Source: an uncultured Spartobacteria bacterium (GTDB lineage: Bacteria > Verrucomicrobiota > Verrucomicrobiia > Chthoniobacterales > JAATET01). Taken from it: DNA of 64,000 nt. Of the stretch, positions 7,877 through 17,200 are shown in pieces; position 1 is the stretch's first letter; each line of letters opens with the position of its first letter. The translations under genes and the position numbers were made by a program. Under the pieces are notes generated by a model. The model worked only from the letters and a program-made list of their open reading frames with translations, made no database searches and was not told the origin of the DNA. The stretch is from positions 1 to 64,000 of the forward strand of contig CALGTD010000137.1 of the NCBI GenBank assembly GCA_937901895.1, read 5' to 3'.

Positions 7877-7898
7877 CTCGTGGTGCGCGGACAAATGT

Positions 7899-8444
7899 TC
7901 AACGAAGAAAAATCCACCCCGCCACGCCACCGGCGAGAATGAGCAGGGCGGGGTTCATCTTTTTTCCGAAATAGAGGATGACGAAGACGATCGCGGCGAG
8001 TGCGAGGCAGATCTGGATTTGCTCGCTGTCGCCGGTGATGGCGGTGCGCGCGATGGAGATCGTGCCGGCGAGCATGAGACCGACCACGATCGGCGCGAAG
8101 CCGCGCTGAATGGCGGTGCGCCACGGCGAACCCTCGAAGTGGTTCCAGACGCGTCCGGTCCCAACCGCAACGAGGGAACTCGGAACGAAGAAACCGAGAA
8201 AGGCGATGATCGCACCCGGGATCGCGGCGACGTGGTAGCCGATGACGATGACCATGAGCATGTTCGGCCCCGGGACGAGCTGCCCGAGCGCGTAGATGTC
8301 GCGGAACTGATCCTCGTTCACCCAATGCTGCAGTTCCACGGTGAAGTCCTTCATCGCGGGAAGCACGGAGGTGCCACCGCCCACGGCCATGATCGACAGG
8401 ACCGAGAACACCCACAGAAGAGAGAAAAGGGAGCCGAAGTTCAT
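7899..8444 (-). CDS. chrA: Chromate transporter family protein, second half-size subunit
   Basis: 181 residues, one CHR (chromate ion transporter) domain: MNFGSLFSLLWVFSVLSIMA, then AVGGGTSVLPAMKDF and ALGQLVPGPNMLMV, followed by hydrophobic segments. Half-size CHR proteins work as pairs, and here the partner is directly upstream: its TGA and this ATG share one base (TGATG). Members export chromate, but many act on other anions, so the physiological substrate is open. Integral inner-membrane protein. Confidence 0.85.
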   Translation of the reverse strand: MNFGSLFSLLWVFSVLSIMAVGGGTSVLPAMKDFTVELQHWVNEDQFRDIYALGQLVPGPNMLMVIVIGYHVAAIPGAIIAFLGFFVPSSLVAVGTGRVWNHFEGSPWRTAIQRGFAPIVVGLMLAGTISIARTAITGDSEQIQICLALAAIVFVILYFGKKMNPALLILAGGVAGWIFLR

Positions 8445-9112
8445 CAGTCGGTCGAGCGCTTGTCGTAGGTGTGATCGTCCGCCTTGTGCGGAAGATGCGT
8501 GCGGGGCCGGTAAAGGAAGATTGCAATCGGTCCGACGGTGAGCAGGACGATCGGAAGCATCACGTGCACGAAGCTCACGAGCACGAGGGTCACGGCGACG
8601 ATCGCCACATCGAGCCGGTGCTCGAGCTGGCGACGGCCGATCTGCAAAGTGACCGCAAGCAGCAGGCCGACGGATGCAGCGCCGACGCCCTTGAGCACGG
8701 CGTTGAGGGTTTCGTTGTGCGCGTTGCTCGCGTAGACGATGCCGAGGATGAGGATCAACGTCGCCCCGGGCAGGAGCATGCCGAGGAATCCCGCCACGGC
8801 TCCGGGCCAGCCGCGGAGCTTGTCGCCGACGAGGACGGCCATGTTCGTCGCGTTGAGGCCGGGGAGGGTCTGGGAGATTTCGAGCACTTCCAGGAAGCTG
8901 TCGTCGTTCAGCCATTGCTTCTTCTCGACGAGGCTGCTGCGGAGATAGGCGACGACGCCTCCGCCAAAACTCGTGGCACCGATGGCGAGAAACGTGAGGA
9001 AGATTTCCCGAAGTGAGATCTTCGGCTGGCCGGCGGCGGGTGCGGATGAATCCGGCATTGAAGCGCCGACGTCGCGCTTCTCCGGCTCCGGATTGCTGTC
9101 TGGAATGTCCAT
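8444..9112 (-). CDS. chrA: Chromate transporter family protein, first half-size subunit
   Basis: 222 residues. A roughly 30-residue hydrophilic leader precedes one CHR domain with the family's ATSFGGGVVAYLRSSLVEKK and ISQTLPGLNATNMAVLVGDK stretches, then several membrane segments and a charged tail. It is the upstream partner of the other half-size gene, with which it shares one base, the arrangement typical of short-chain CHR pairs. It ends HTYDKRSTD. A dimer with antiparallel topology is the usual model for such pairs; this is inferred from the family. Confidence 0.85.
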   Translation of the reverse strand: MDIPDSNPEPEKRDVGASMPDSSAPAAGQPKISLREIFLTFLAIGATSFGGGVVAYLRSSLVEKKQWLNDDSFLEVLEISQTLPGLNATNMAVLVGDKLRGWPGAVAGFLGMLLPGATLILILGIVYASNAHNETLNAVLKGVGAASVGLLLAVTLQIGRRQLEHRLDVAIVAVTLVLVSFVHVMLPIVLLTVGPIAIFLYRPRTHLPHKADDHTYDKRSTD

Positions 9113-9127
9113 CGACCGGTCGCGTCG

Positions 9128-9997
9128 CTACTCGTGATCCGGCGCGGCCCTGCCGCCCATCTTGTAGACCATCGCGGTCTTCGTGGTGCCGAGCTGCACC
9201 CACTCGGGGGCGCGTGTCTGCACGGCGCGATAGAATTTCTCGGAGAGCGCCTTCGCCTTGTGGTGGATGTCGTCGAGCCGGTGAAACTTCGCCTGGAAGG
9301 CAAACTCTCCGACGAGCGACGTTTCGGACGCGCGATTCCGCCAGACGGCGATCGTCGCCTTCGCCTCGTAGCCGTGTCCGAAGTCGAAGTAGCCGGGCTC
9401 GACCTCGACTTCCTCGACGGCGACGTTGTTCACGAGATTGATCTTTGTCTCGGGCGAGACGTCGATGTCCGCCATCGCCGGGAAGACCTGGGCGATGTCC
9501 TGAAGGCCACGATCGAGGACGATCTTCGGCGTGGTGAGCACGCAGTTGTGGGAGTAGAGGCTGCGCATCCCGCCGATCTCGTCGCGCAGGGGAAGCAGCT
9601 CCTCCTTGAACTTGATGCGGCTCTCGCCCTCGATGCGCGGGTGGATGTCGGAACGTGCCGCCGCCTCCATGTCGGGGTGACGGAACTTGACCGTCAGCTC
9701 GTGATCCGCCTCGGGCCAGCCATCCTTGTAGAAGGTGCGCTTCCGCAGGATGAAGGCGTTGCGGTAGAGGTCGAAGTTGTCCGTATCGTAAAACAACACC
9801 TCGCGCACGAGCCGGTGAAACCCGTGTTTGCGTGTCTCCACGCCGACGCCGCAGTGGTCGGCGATGTCGCAGAGGATCCGCCAGTATTCCTCCAGACGCT
9901 CCGGTCGGAAGAACCGCTCGGGTTTGAGCAGGATCTTGTATTCCCGGTAGTGGACCTTGTCCAGGGGGTGACCGTCCGAGTAGGCGGGAGGGCTCAT
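9128..9997 (-). CDS. CYTH-like (triphosphate tunnel fold) protein of unknown substrate
   Basis: 289 residues, probably cytosolic. Several stretches follow the CYTH pattern: an early EYKILLK strand, REVLFYDTDNFDLY followed by FILRKR, HELTVKFRHPD, KFKEELL, and a late acidic strand VEEVEVE with EAKATIAVW. Enzymes of this fold hydrolyse triphosphates or make cAMP or polyphosphate with metal ions held by alternating Glu residues. The match is by pattern only, so the activity is not called. It lies 15 bp from the chrA pair on the same strand. Confidence 0.6.
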   Translation of the reverse strand: MSPPAYSDGHPLDKVHYREYKILLKPERFFRPERLEEYWRILCDIADHCGVGVETRKHGFHRLVREVLFYDTDNFDLYRNAFILRKRTFYKDGWPEADHELTVKFRHPDMEAAARSDIHPRIEGESRIKFKEELLPLRDEIGGMRSLYSHNCVLTTPKIVLDRGLQDIAQVFPAMADIDVSPETKINLVNNVAVEEVEVEPGYFDFGHGYEAKATIAVWRNRASETSLVGEFAFQAKFHRLDDIHHKAKALSEKFYRAVQTRAPEWVQLGTTKTAMVYKMGGRAAPDHE

Positions 9998-10069
9998 GCG
10001 ATGGTGCCGTGTGGATTAGCAGAAAGCCGGGCCGGCGTCATCAGTGCGGTGTGAAAGATGCCCGGCGCG

Positions 10070-11105
10070 CTAGTTCGCGACGGGATTGGTCTTCCCCACC
10101 ACCATGAGATCAGACGGCGTGGACGGGATCGCGGGCAGCGTCGCGTCGGTGCAGCCGAGCGTGGGCGCGACGATGCGGCGCGGATAGGCCGCGATGCCGC
10201 CGGTGTAGCCGATGTCCTCGGGAGTCGCCTGGTCGAAGAAGATGAGAAACCGGACCTCCCCGCCGTCGAGATTCTCGATGTGGTGGGGATACGCCTTCGG
10301 AATGAAATACATGTCGCCGGGCTCGAGTTCGTAGGTATCCAGGCTCGCGCCGGGGCTGAGAATGGTCATGCGCGCACGGCCCTGGAGGACGTATCCCATC
10401 TCGGCGGTCTGCGGGTGCCAGTGCGGCTCGCGCATGCCCGTGCCTTCGAGACGCAGCGAAAACATCGCGATGTTTTCGAGCACCGGGAAAAAACTGCTTT
10501 TTCACCGTGCGGGCGGAACCGAACTCATTGTTGATCATCGCCGGCAGCGCCTCAGCGGCGATCTTGTAGCGGCTCGCGAACGCGGCTCCCGGCGGGATGA
10601 CCGCTGCGCCGTCGGTCTTGCCGATGAGAATGTCCTCGGGCGAGTAGCGCAGACCGGCGACGGCGGATTCCGGCAGGCCCCACGTGTTGCCCATCACGCT
10701 GGGAGTCATGCAGCCCACCGCGCCGGAAATTCCGAAGTCCTCGGGATCGTGGTGCGTGAAGGCGATGACGAATTCCGCGGCGCTGTCGCCGACGTTTTCG
10801 ATCGCGTGCAGGTAGCCGCTCGGGACGAAGAACATTTCGCCCTCGTCGATCGTGAATGTGTCGTGAAGGTTCCCGTTGCTGAAGATCGTGACGAGCGAGC
10901 GGCCGGCGAGGCAGTAGGCGAGCTCGTGCGCGTTGGCATGCCAGTGCGGTTCGCGAAAGGCGTCCGGCTCGAGGCGCAGCTTGTAGAGCGAGAGGTTCTG
11001 GAGGATCGGAAAGTTCGACCGGTTCACGAATGTGCGACTGCCGGATGCGTTGGAGAACTGCGGGGCGGTGCGGCCGATCGGGAAGACGTGAGGAGACTTG
11101 CTCAT
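10070..11105 (-). pseudogene. Bicupin (oxalate-decarboxylase-like), frameshifted in an A6/T6 run
   Basis: Two cupin domains are encoded in tandem but in different frames. The first (from ATG 11105) has metal ligands in PHWHANAHE and a later His in SGYLHAIEN. The second (frame ending at 10070) has PHWHPQTAE and PHHIEN. The frame breaks at an A6 run at 10488-10493 (T6 on the coding strand): removing one T joins the halves into a continuous 344-residue bicupin through FFPVLENIAMFS. Both metal sites are intact, so the break is recent or a sequence error. The lid motif of true oxalate decarboxylase is not seen, so the substrate is open. Confidence 0.8.
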
Positions 11106-11466
11106 GGGTGGATGTGATTGGAAACGGGCGGTCGTTCACCGCGACCGCGGGGGTGGCATTCTCCTTCGAGCCCGACAGGCGTGATGTGGATCACGACCCG
11201 GGAACCTGGGGGAAATGAGCATCAACAGCGGCTGGGCGGGATCCTGTCAAAGTTCCGCTCCGCATGCATGCGGAAAAATGTCGCCAAAATGTCCGTGCAC
11301 ACACGGCAGTGCGGTTCCCTCGAGGCGTGTATTCCACGACATTTGAATCCTTCAGGCGGGAGATTTGGAAATTGTCGCATGCGATCGGACCCTGTCTTGA
11401 GAAAGGCGGCGACGGATGCGGGTTGCGCGCGCGTAAAGGCTGATTTAGCTATTGGAACCGCTCTCC
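11106..11466. promoter_or_regulatory. 361-bp divergent spacer with two dyads and a direct repeat
   Basis: No credible gene. It separates the bicupin (minus) from mrdA (plus). It contains CGTGAT-GTGG-ATCACG at 11180-11195, a dyad of Crp/Fnr spacing; a perfect 16-bp palindrome centred on GCATGC at 11259-11274; and directly after it two copies of AAAATGTC 11 bp apart. These look like regulator sites, but none is identified. Confidence 0.45.
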
Positions 11467-13299
11467 ATGAAGCCTTCCGCGTTTTTCCTCGTCACCGTCC
11501 TAATCGCTTCGTCCCTGCAGGCGCAGGAAGGGGGGGAGGTTGTCGAAAATCCCCGGCCCACGTGGGAGACCCAGAAACAGGCGCGGACGTGGCAGCTTGG
11601 GATCCCCGCGCCGCGCGGCCTCATCACGGACCGGAACGGGAAGCCCCTTGCGCAGAGTCGGATCAGCTACAACCTCGCGATCCGTTTTCCGACCCCCCTT
11701 GATTTCACCGACGAGCAGGTGCTCGCTTTTGCCCGGCAGCAGACCACCCTTGCGAAGGGACTGCTCGGCCGCGACGTCGAGCTGCGCGAGAAGGCGGTGA
11801 TCGACCATTACAAGAACCGTGGCGTCCTGCCGTTTGACATTATCGAGGACCTCCAGCCGAGGGAACTTGCCGTGGTCGCGCAGGGGGTCACTCCGTCACT
11901 CATCCTGCGGCAGACCTACGTCCGCATGTATCCGGAGGCATCGCTTGCCGCGCATGTCATTGGTTACGTCGGGAGGCAGGCCCCGCTTTCGCTGCGTCCG
12001 ATCGAAAACAACGACCTGATCTTTCCCGAGAGCGAAGGGCGCGCGGGCCTCGAGCAGGTGTTTGACGACGAACTGCGCGGCCAGCCGGGCGTGCTGCATG
12101 TGACCTTCGACGCCGAGGGCCGAAAGACATCCGAGCGTGTCGCGCAGCCGCCGGTGCCCGGTTACAACGTCATCAGCACGATCGACGCCGATCTCCAGGC
12201 GTTGTGCGAGAAGGTTCTTGCCGAGAACACCAAGCGCGGCGCCATTGTCGTGATCGACCCCAATTCCGGAGAGATCCTCGCGCTTGCGTCGTGGCCGACG
12301 TTCAACCCGAACGAGATCTTTGTTCCGCTGTTCAACCCCGAGGCCTACGAGATCGTCGCGAAGGACCCGTCCGTGCCTTTGCTTCCGCGTGCCTACGGCT
12401 CGCAGTATCCGCCGGGCTCGACATTCAAGACGTTCGTCGGCCTTGCCGGACTCGAGTCCCAGAAGATCAAGAAGGATACGGAATTCAACTGCCCGCCGTC
12501 CCTCGCGGTTGGAAACTTCGTCTTCCGCAACTGGAAGAAGGAGGGCGCGGGTTCATTGAACTTCCGTCGCGCGCTCGAGCAGTCGTGCAACACCTGGTTC
12601 TACCAGGCAGGGCTCAAGATGGGCAAACAGCCGATCATCGAGTGGTCCCAGCGCCTCGGGCTTGGCCAGCGCACGGGATTGCCACTCAAGGGCGAGGCGG
12701 CGGGGAACATCCCGACGGACGAATACATGCAGCGCGTCCACAAGCGGCCGATCATGCAGGGCGACATCGCCAACATGAGCATCGGCCAGGGCGACATCCT
12801 CATCACACCACTGCAGATGGCGCAGGCAATGGCCATCATCGCCAACGGCGGCGCGTTCCATCAAACGCGCCTGGTGAAGCAGATCCAGACGCTCGACAAC
12901 AAGGTGGTCGCCGCCTATCCCGACCGCATTCGTGAGCAGCTTCCGATCACGCCCGAGGTGATGAATGAACTCCGCGAGGCGCTCGTGGCCGTCACCGAAG
13001 GCGGCAACGGCACCGCTCGGCGCGCCCAGGTGAAGGGCATCCGGGTTGCGGGGAAGACGGGCACCGCGCAGTGGGGACCGAAGGAGAATCAGCGCACCGC
13101 CGCGTGGTTTGCCGGGTTCGCACCGGCGGAGAATCCCCGCTTCGCATTTGCAGCGGTCTACGAGGCGGATCCGGGAGTGAAAGCTGGCGGTGGCTCGCAC
13201 GCGGCCCCGCTCATTGGAAAGGTTTTGCAGACGGTCTTTGCCCCCGGAAAGCCTGCGGAGATCAAACCCGAGGACATGGACGAGGATCAGTCCGGCTAG
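11467..13299 (+). CDS. mrdA: Penicillin-binding protein 2 (peptidoglycan D,D-transpeptidase)
   Basis: 610 residues from the ATG at 11467. PBP2 crosslinks peptidoglycan during cell elongation. The N-terminal dimer domain begins IPAPRGLITDRNG, and the transpeptidase motifs are complete: S318-T-F-K321, S373-C-N375 and K530-T-G. Oddly, the N-terminus looks like a cleavable signal peptide (about 20 residues ending SLQAQ) rather than the usual uncleaved membrane anchor, and the linker to the first domain is short. It leads a plus-strand run through ridA. No mreBCD or rodA is adjacent. Confidence 0.92.
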   Translation: MKPSAFFLVTVLIASSLQAQEGGEVVENPRPTWETQKQARTWQLGIPAPRGLITDRNGKPLAQSRISYNLAIRFPTPLDFTDEQVLAFARQQTTLAKGLLGRDVELREKAVIDHYKNRGVLPFDIIEDLQPRELAVVAQGVTPSLILRQTYVRMYPEASLAAHVIGYVGRQAPLSLRPIENNDLIFPESEGRAGLEQVFDDELRGQPGVLHVTFDAEGRKTSERVAQPPVPGYNVISTIDADLQALCEKVLAENTKRGAIVVIDPNSGEILALASWPTFNPNEIFVPLFNPEAYEIVAKDPSVPLLPRAYGSQYPPGSTFKTFVGLAGLESQKIKKDTEFNCPPSLAVGNFVFRNWKKEGAGSLNFRRALEQSCNTWFYQAGLKMGKQPIIEWSQRLGLGQRTGLPLKGEAAGNIPTDEYMQRVHKRPIMQGDIANMSIGQGDILITPLQMAQAMAIIANGGAFHQTRLVKQIQTLDNKVVAAYPDRIREQLPITPEVMNELREALVAVTEGGNGTARRAQVKGIRVAGKTGTAQWGPKENQRTAAWFAGFAPAENPRFAFAAVYEADPGVKAGGGSHAAPLIGKVLQTVFAPGKPAEIKPEDMDEDQSG

Positions 13300-13345
13300 T
13301 CGAGAAACGTGCTGACGGCGCGGCCTGGCGCGCTACGATTCCGGC

Positions 13346-14104
13346 ATGATCCGTCTTGTTCTCGCGCTGCCGTTTCTTGCGCTGCAGCTTGCCGTCGCCA
13401 CAGCGGCCATCTCCGACGCCGATGCGCTGAAGATCGGAAAGAAGATCTGGCAGAACGAGTGTGCCGGCACGGTCGAGGGGTTGACCTCGTGGAACTCCGG
13501 AGAGGACTTCGCCTCGGTCGGCATCGGTCATTTCATCTGGTATCACGGGAAGCATCGCGGACCGTTCGAGGAAAGCTTCCCGAAGCTCGCGGCTTATCTT
13601 GCGCACAACGGCGTCGATGTTCCGCAATGGATGCGCGGTCCGTGCCCGTGGACGTCGCGTTCGCAGTTTCTCGCTGACGCCAGCAGCGCGCGCATGAAGG
13701 AGCTGCGTTCCCTGCTTGCATCGACGATCGCCCTCCAGGCCCGGTTCTGCGCGCAGAGGCTCGAGCAGGCGCTGCCGAAGATGCTGGAAGCCGCGCCGAA
13801 AAAGGACCGTGACCGCATCCGCGCGAATTTTCAGCGCGTCGCCGCGCAGCCGATGGGAATGTATGCGCTCATCGATTATGTGAATTTCAAGGGCGAGGGA
13901 ACGAATCCGTCCGAGCGCTACAACGGGCAGGGGTGGGGACTGCTTCAGGTGCTCGAGGCGATGAAGGACGGGCCTCCCCTGGCCGCCTTTTCGAAGGCCG
14001 CCGATGAGGTGCTCACGCGCCGCGTGGCGAATTCCCCGAAGGCCCGCAATGAAGCAAAATGGCTGCCCGGCTGGAGAAACCGGGTCAAAACCTACGCAAA
14101 CTGA
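13346..14104 (+). CDS. Conserved secreted protein of unknown function
   Basis: 252 residues with a signal peptide (MIRLVLALPFLALQLAVATA). The mature part begins with a conserved-looking block: IWQNECAGTVEGLTSWN, then FASVGIGHFIWYH. Later GEGTNPSERYNGQGWGLLQVL is also motif-like. The Glu, the GIGHF segment and the periplasmic location between PBP2 and PolX suggest a wall-related enzyme, but no catalytic family can be named. polX starts 4 bp after its stop. Confidence 0.72.
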   Translation: MIRLVLALPFLALQLAVATAAISDADALKIGKKIWQNECAGTVEGLTSWNSGEDFASVGIGHFIWYHGKHRGPFEESFPKLAAYLAHNGVDVPQWMRGPCPWTSRSQFLADASSARMKELRSLLASTIALQARFCAQRLEQALPKMLEAAPKKDRDRIRANFQRVAAQPMGMYALIDYVNFKGEGTNPSERYNGQGWGLLQVLEAMKDGPPLAAFSKAADEVLTRRVANSPKARNEAKWLPGWRNRVKTYAN

Positions 14105-14108
14105 ACGC

Positions 14109-15866
14109 ATGGACGCTGAAGAGATCGCCGGAATCCTCGAAAACTTCGGGCGCCTGCTCGAACTCAAGGGAGAGAATCCATTCAAGGTCCGCGCCTACGC
14201 GAACGCCGTGCGCGCCCTGGAAACGCTTCCGGAGCCGGTGGAGCGCCTCGTGGCGGAAGGCCGCATCGGCGAGATCGATGGCATTGGAAAGGCCATCGCC
14301 GAGAAAATCACCACGCTCGTGCAAACCGGGCGCCTCCCGCAATACGACGAGCTGCGGGCGTCGTTTCCGCCGGACATCCTGACGTTGTTCGAGCTCCAGG
14401 GACTGGGTGCGAAGAAGATCAAGGCGCTATACGACGCGTTTGGGATTTCCTCGATCACCTCGCTTGCGAGAGCCTGCGAAGACGGACGCGTCGCGGGACT
14501 GCCCGGCTTCGGGCCGAAATCGTGCGCGAACATTCTCGCCGCGATCCAGCATCGCAAAAGAAACGCCGGCGTCTTTCTGCTTGGAGAGACCACGCCCATC
14601 GCGCAGCGGTTGCTCGACGATCTTCGCTCCCATCCCGAGGTCTCTCGTGCGGAGGTTGCGGGGAGTTTCCGCCGCTCGAAGGAGATTGTTCATGACCTGG
14701 ATCTCATCGTCGCCACGAAGGAGCCGCAGCTCGTGAGCGAGGATTTTGCCGGACACGAGCTGGTCGAGCGTGTCCTCGCCGCCGGCGCGACGAAGACGAG
14801 CGTCGTGTTGAAAAACGGCATGCAATGCGACCTCCGCGTGGTGTCGAACGCGGAGTTTCCGTTCGCTCTCCAGTATTTCAGCGGGAGCAAGGAGCACAAC
14901 GTCCGCCTCCGTTCGCGCGCACTCGAGCGCGGATGGTCGCTCAACGAATACCGGTTCAGTGTCGCGGAGGGCCGAGAGCTGCGCGAGCCGATCCCGGACG
15001 TGCGCGAGGAGGCCGATATCTACCGGGCGCTGGGGCTCCGATTCATTCCGCCGGAACTTCGCGAGGATCGAGGGGAGATCGATGCCGCCGCCAACGGAAC
15101 ACTACCCCAGCTCATCGAGGTGCATCATCTGCGGGGAACCTTCCACACGCACACGACCGCAAGCGACGGCCGCTCGACACTTGAGCAGATGGCGGAGGCG
15201 GCAATCGAACTCGGACTGGAATATCTCGGCATCGCCGATCACAGCAAAAGTTCGGTGCAGGCCAACGGGCTTGATGCGAAGCGGCTGGCGGACCAGCGCG
15301 CGCGCATCGCAGGGTTGAACGCCGGCTACGACGGCTTCCGGCTGTTTGCAGGCACCGAGTGCGACATCCTCAAGGACGGCACTCTGGATTTTCCCGACGA
15401 GGTGCTGGCGTCGTTGGATTTCGTGGTCGCGTCGGTGCATGCGTCGTTCACCATGACCGAGGCGGAGATGACCAAGCGGATCATCCGCGCGATGGAGAAT
15501 CCGTATGTGACGATGCTCGGCCATCTCACCGGACGCCTGCTGACCACGCGCGAACCCTACAAGGTCGATGTGCCGGCGATCATCGAGGCCGCCGCCGCGA
15601 CCGGGACGATCATCGAATTGAACGCGAATCCGCGCCGTCTCGACATGGACTGGCGCTGGTGGCCGCTCGCGAAGGAAAAGGGCGTGAAGTGCTCGATCAA
15701 TCCCGATGCGCATTCCGCGCGCGGCCTGCAGGATCTGGCGTTCGGCGTTCGTCTGGCCCGCAAGGGCTGGCTGACCCGCCAAGACGTCGTGAACTGTCTG
15801 CCTGCCGGAAAAATCGAAGCCGTTCTAGGCGCGAAACGCATTGGAGCGGCGGCGCAATCCGCATAA
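14109..15866 (+). CDS. polX: DNA polymerase X with PHP exonuclease domain
   Basis: 585 residues. The N-terminal 8-kDa and thumb helices contain helix-hairpin-helix motifs (IDGIGKAIAEKI, LQGLGAKKIKALYD). The polymerase X palm has its metal-binding pair Asp196 and Asp198 in HDLDLIVAT. The C-terminal PHP domain begins FHTHTTASDGRST and ends around INPDAHSARGLQD, giving 3'-5' exonuclease activity. The enzyme fills short gaps in base-excision repair. The ATG at 14109 directly follows the previous stop; the frame is open further upstream but without homology. Confidence 0.93.
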   Translation: MDAEEIAGILENFGRLLELKGENPFKVRAYANAVRALETLPEPVERLVAEGRIGEIDGIGKAIAEKITTLVQTGRLPQYDELRASFPPDILTLFELQGLGAKKIKALYDAFGISSITSLARACEDGRVAGLPGFGPKSCANILAAIQHRKRNAGVFLLGETTPIAQRLLDDLRSHPEVSRAEVAGSFRRSKEIVHDLDLIVATKEPQLVSEDFAGHELVERVLAAGATKTSVVLKNGMQCDLRVVSNAEFPFALQYFSGSKEHNVRLRSRALERGWSLNEYRFSVAEGRELREPIPDVREEADIYRALGLRFIPPELREDRGEIDAAANGTLPQLIEVHHLRGTFHTHTTASDGRSTLEQMAEAAIELGLEYLGIADHSKSSVQANGLDAKRLADQRARIAGLNAGYDGFRLFAGTECDILKDGTLDFPDEVLASLDFVVASVHASFTMTEAEMTKRIIRAMENPYVTMLGHLTGRLLTTREPYKVDVPAIIEAAAATGTIIELNANPRRLDMDWRWWPLAKEKGVKCSINPDAHSARGLQDLAFGVRLARKGWLTRQDVVNCLPAGKIEAVLGAKRIGAAAQSA

Positions 15867-15875
15867 AATCCCCGC

Positions 15876-17174
15876 ATGATCGCCGACGCGCGCGGGCTGG
15901 AACTGAGCGACGCCGACCGCAACGAGGTCGAGGCCATCAATCACTTCACCTCCCGGCTGTTGCGTCTGCAGAACGGCGTCGAGGAGATTCTCACGGCGGC
16001 GGAGCGCAGTCCTTCGTCGCCGATGGTTCGCCTGCTGGCGGGAGCGTTCTGCCTGTTTGGACAGACCAACCCGTCCGTCGCCGCCGGTGCGGAACATCTG
16101 GCGGCCGTGGATCTGCAGGCGGCGAACGAGCGACAGCGGATGCTGCACGCTGCTCTGACATTCTGGGCGCGCAGCGAGTTTCTGCGGGCGGTGGAAGTGC
16201 TGGAGGATCTGACCTCCCGGTGGGCGGCGGATCTGCTGAGCGCAAAGTTTGCCGAGTTTTTATACTACGTGCTTGGCCAGCAGCACATGGGCGCACGGTT
16301 TCGAGCGCACATGGAGCGGATTCGCCCGGCGAACGCGGACGATCCGGATTTTCTCGGAATGGAAGCGTTTGCGGCGGAGCTTTGCGGAGATTTCGATGTC
16401 GCGGAGGCCGCGGCGGAACGCTCGCTTTCCATCGAGCCGCGCAATGCATGGGCGCAGCATGCGCTCTCTCACGTTCTCATTCGTCAGGGGCGCGTGGAGG
16501 AAGGAAAGGCGCGGATGGCGGCATTCCTCCCCGAACTGGAGAACTGCCAGCGACTGATCCATTCGCATGATGCCTGGCATCTCGCGCTGCTGCATCTGGA
16601 AGAAATGAACGCGGATGCCGCTCTGGAAATTCACCGCCGGCATGTATGGGGATTCGCTCCGGATCTGGTCGGCGAACAGATCGATGCGATCGCATTGCTG
16701 TGGCGAATGGAGCTGGCAGGGCATCCGATGGACGCGGAGTGGGGCGGGATTGCTGACCATGTCGAGGCGCGGGTGGATGAGGCTTTCATGCCGTTCCTGA
16801 GTGCCCATCATGTCTATGCGCTTGTCCGTGCAGGCCGAGGAGAGGCCGCGGAGAAGTGTCTGGAGACGGTCCGTGAACGGAGCCGTCGCGACGATGAAGA
16901 AGGACGCCGTGTCTGGGCGGGTGCGGGGCGCGCCGTCGTGGAAGCGACAGCGAAGTTTGCCGGCGGCGACGCACGCCACGCCGCGGAGTTGCTTGATCCG
17001 GCGATGCCGGACATGACCCGCATCGGTGGCAGCGACGCGCAGGACGATTTGTTCCGGCAGACGTATCTTCGCGCGCTCCAGCGTTCAGGCCGTCGGGCGG
17101 AGGCTGAGGCGTATTTCCATCGCATCAGCGGAGAGAAGGTTCGCACACCGCTCGATCGCGCACTCGCCGAGTGA
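15876..17174 (+). CDS. Tetratricopeptide-repeat protein resembling the TTC38 family
   Basis: 432 residues, all-helical, no signal peptide, so cytosolic. The region AWAQHALSHVLIRQGRVEEG and the block DAWHLALLHLEEMNADAAL followed by HRRHVWG match the conserved centre of tetratricopeptide repeat 38 proteins. A TPR unit with SIEPRNAW precedes it. The biochemical role of this family is not known. It starts 10 bp after polX and is followed 26 bp later by ridA, so it is part of the same transcript. Confidence 0.75.
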   Translation: MIADARGLELSDADRNEVEAINHFTSRLLRLQNGVEEILTAAERSPSSPMVRLLAGAFCLFGQTNPSVAAGAEHLAAVDLQAANERQRMLHAALTFWARSEFLRAVEVLEDLTSRWAADLLSAKFAEFLYYVLGQQHMGARFRAHMERIRPANADDPDFLGMEAFAAELCGDFDVAEAAAERSLSIEPRNAWAQHALSHVLIRQGRVEEGKARMAAFLPELENCQRLIHSHDAWHLALLHLEEMNADAALEIHRRHVWGFAPDLVGEQIDAIALLWRMELAGHPMDAEWGGIADHVEARVDEAFMPFLSAHHVYALVRAGRGEAAEKCLETVRERSRRDDEEGRRVWAGAGRAVVEATAKFAGGDARHAAELLDPAMPDMTRIGGSDAQDDLFRQTYLRALQRSGRRAEAEAYFHRISGEKVRTPLDRALAE

Positions 17175-17200
17175 GGCGGCCGCGTGGTAAGACGCACGCC

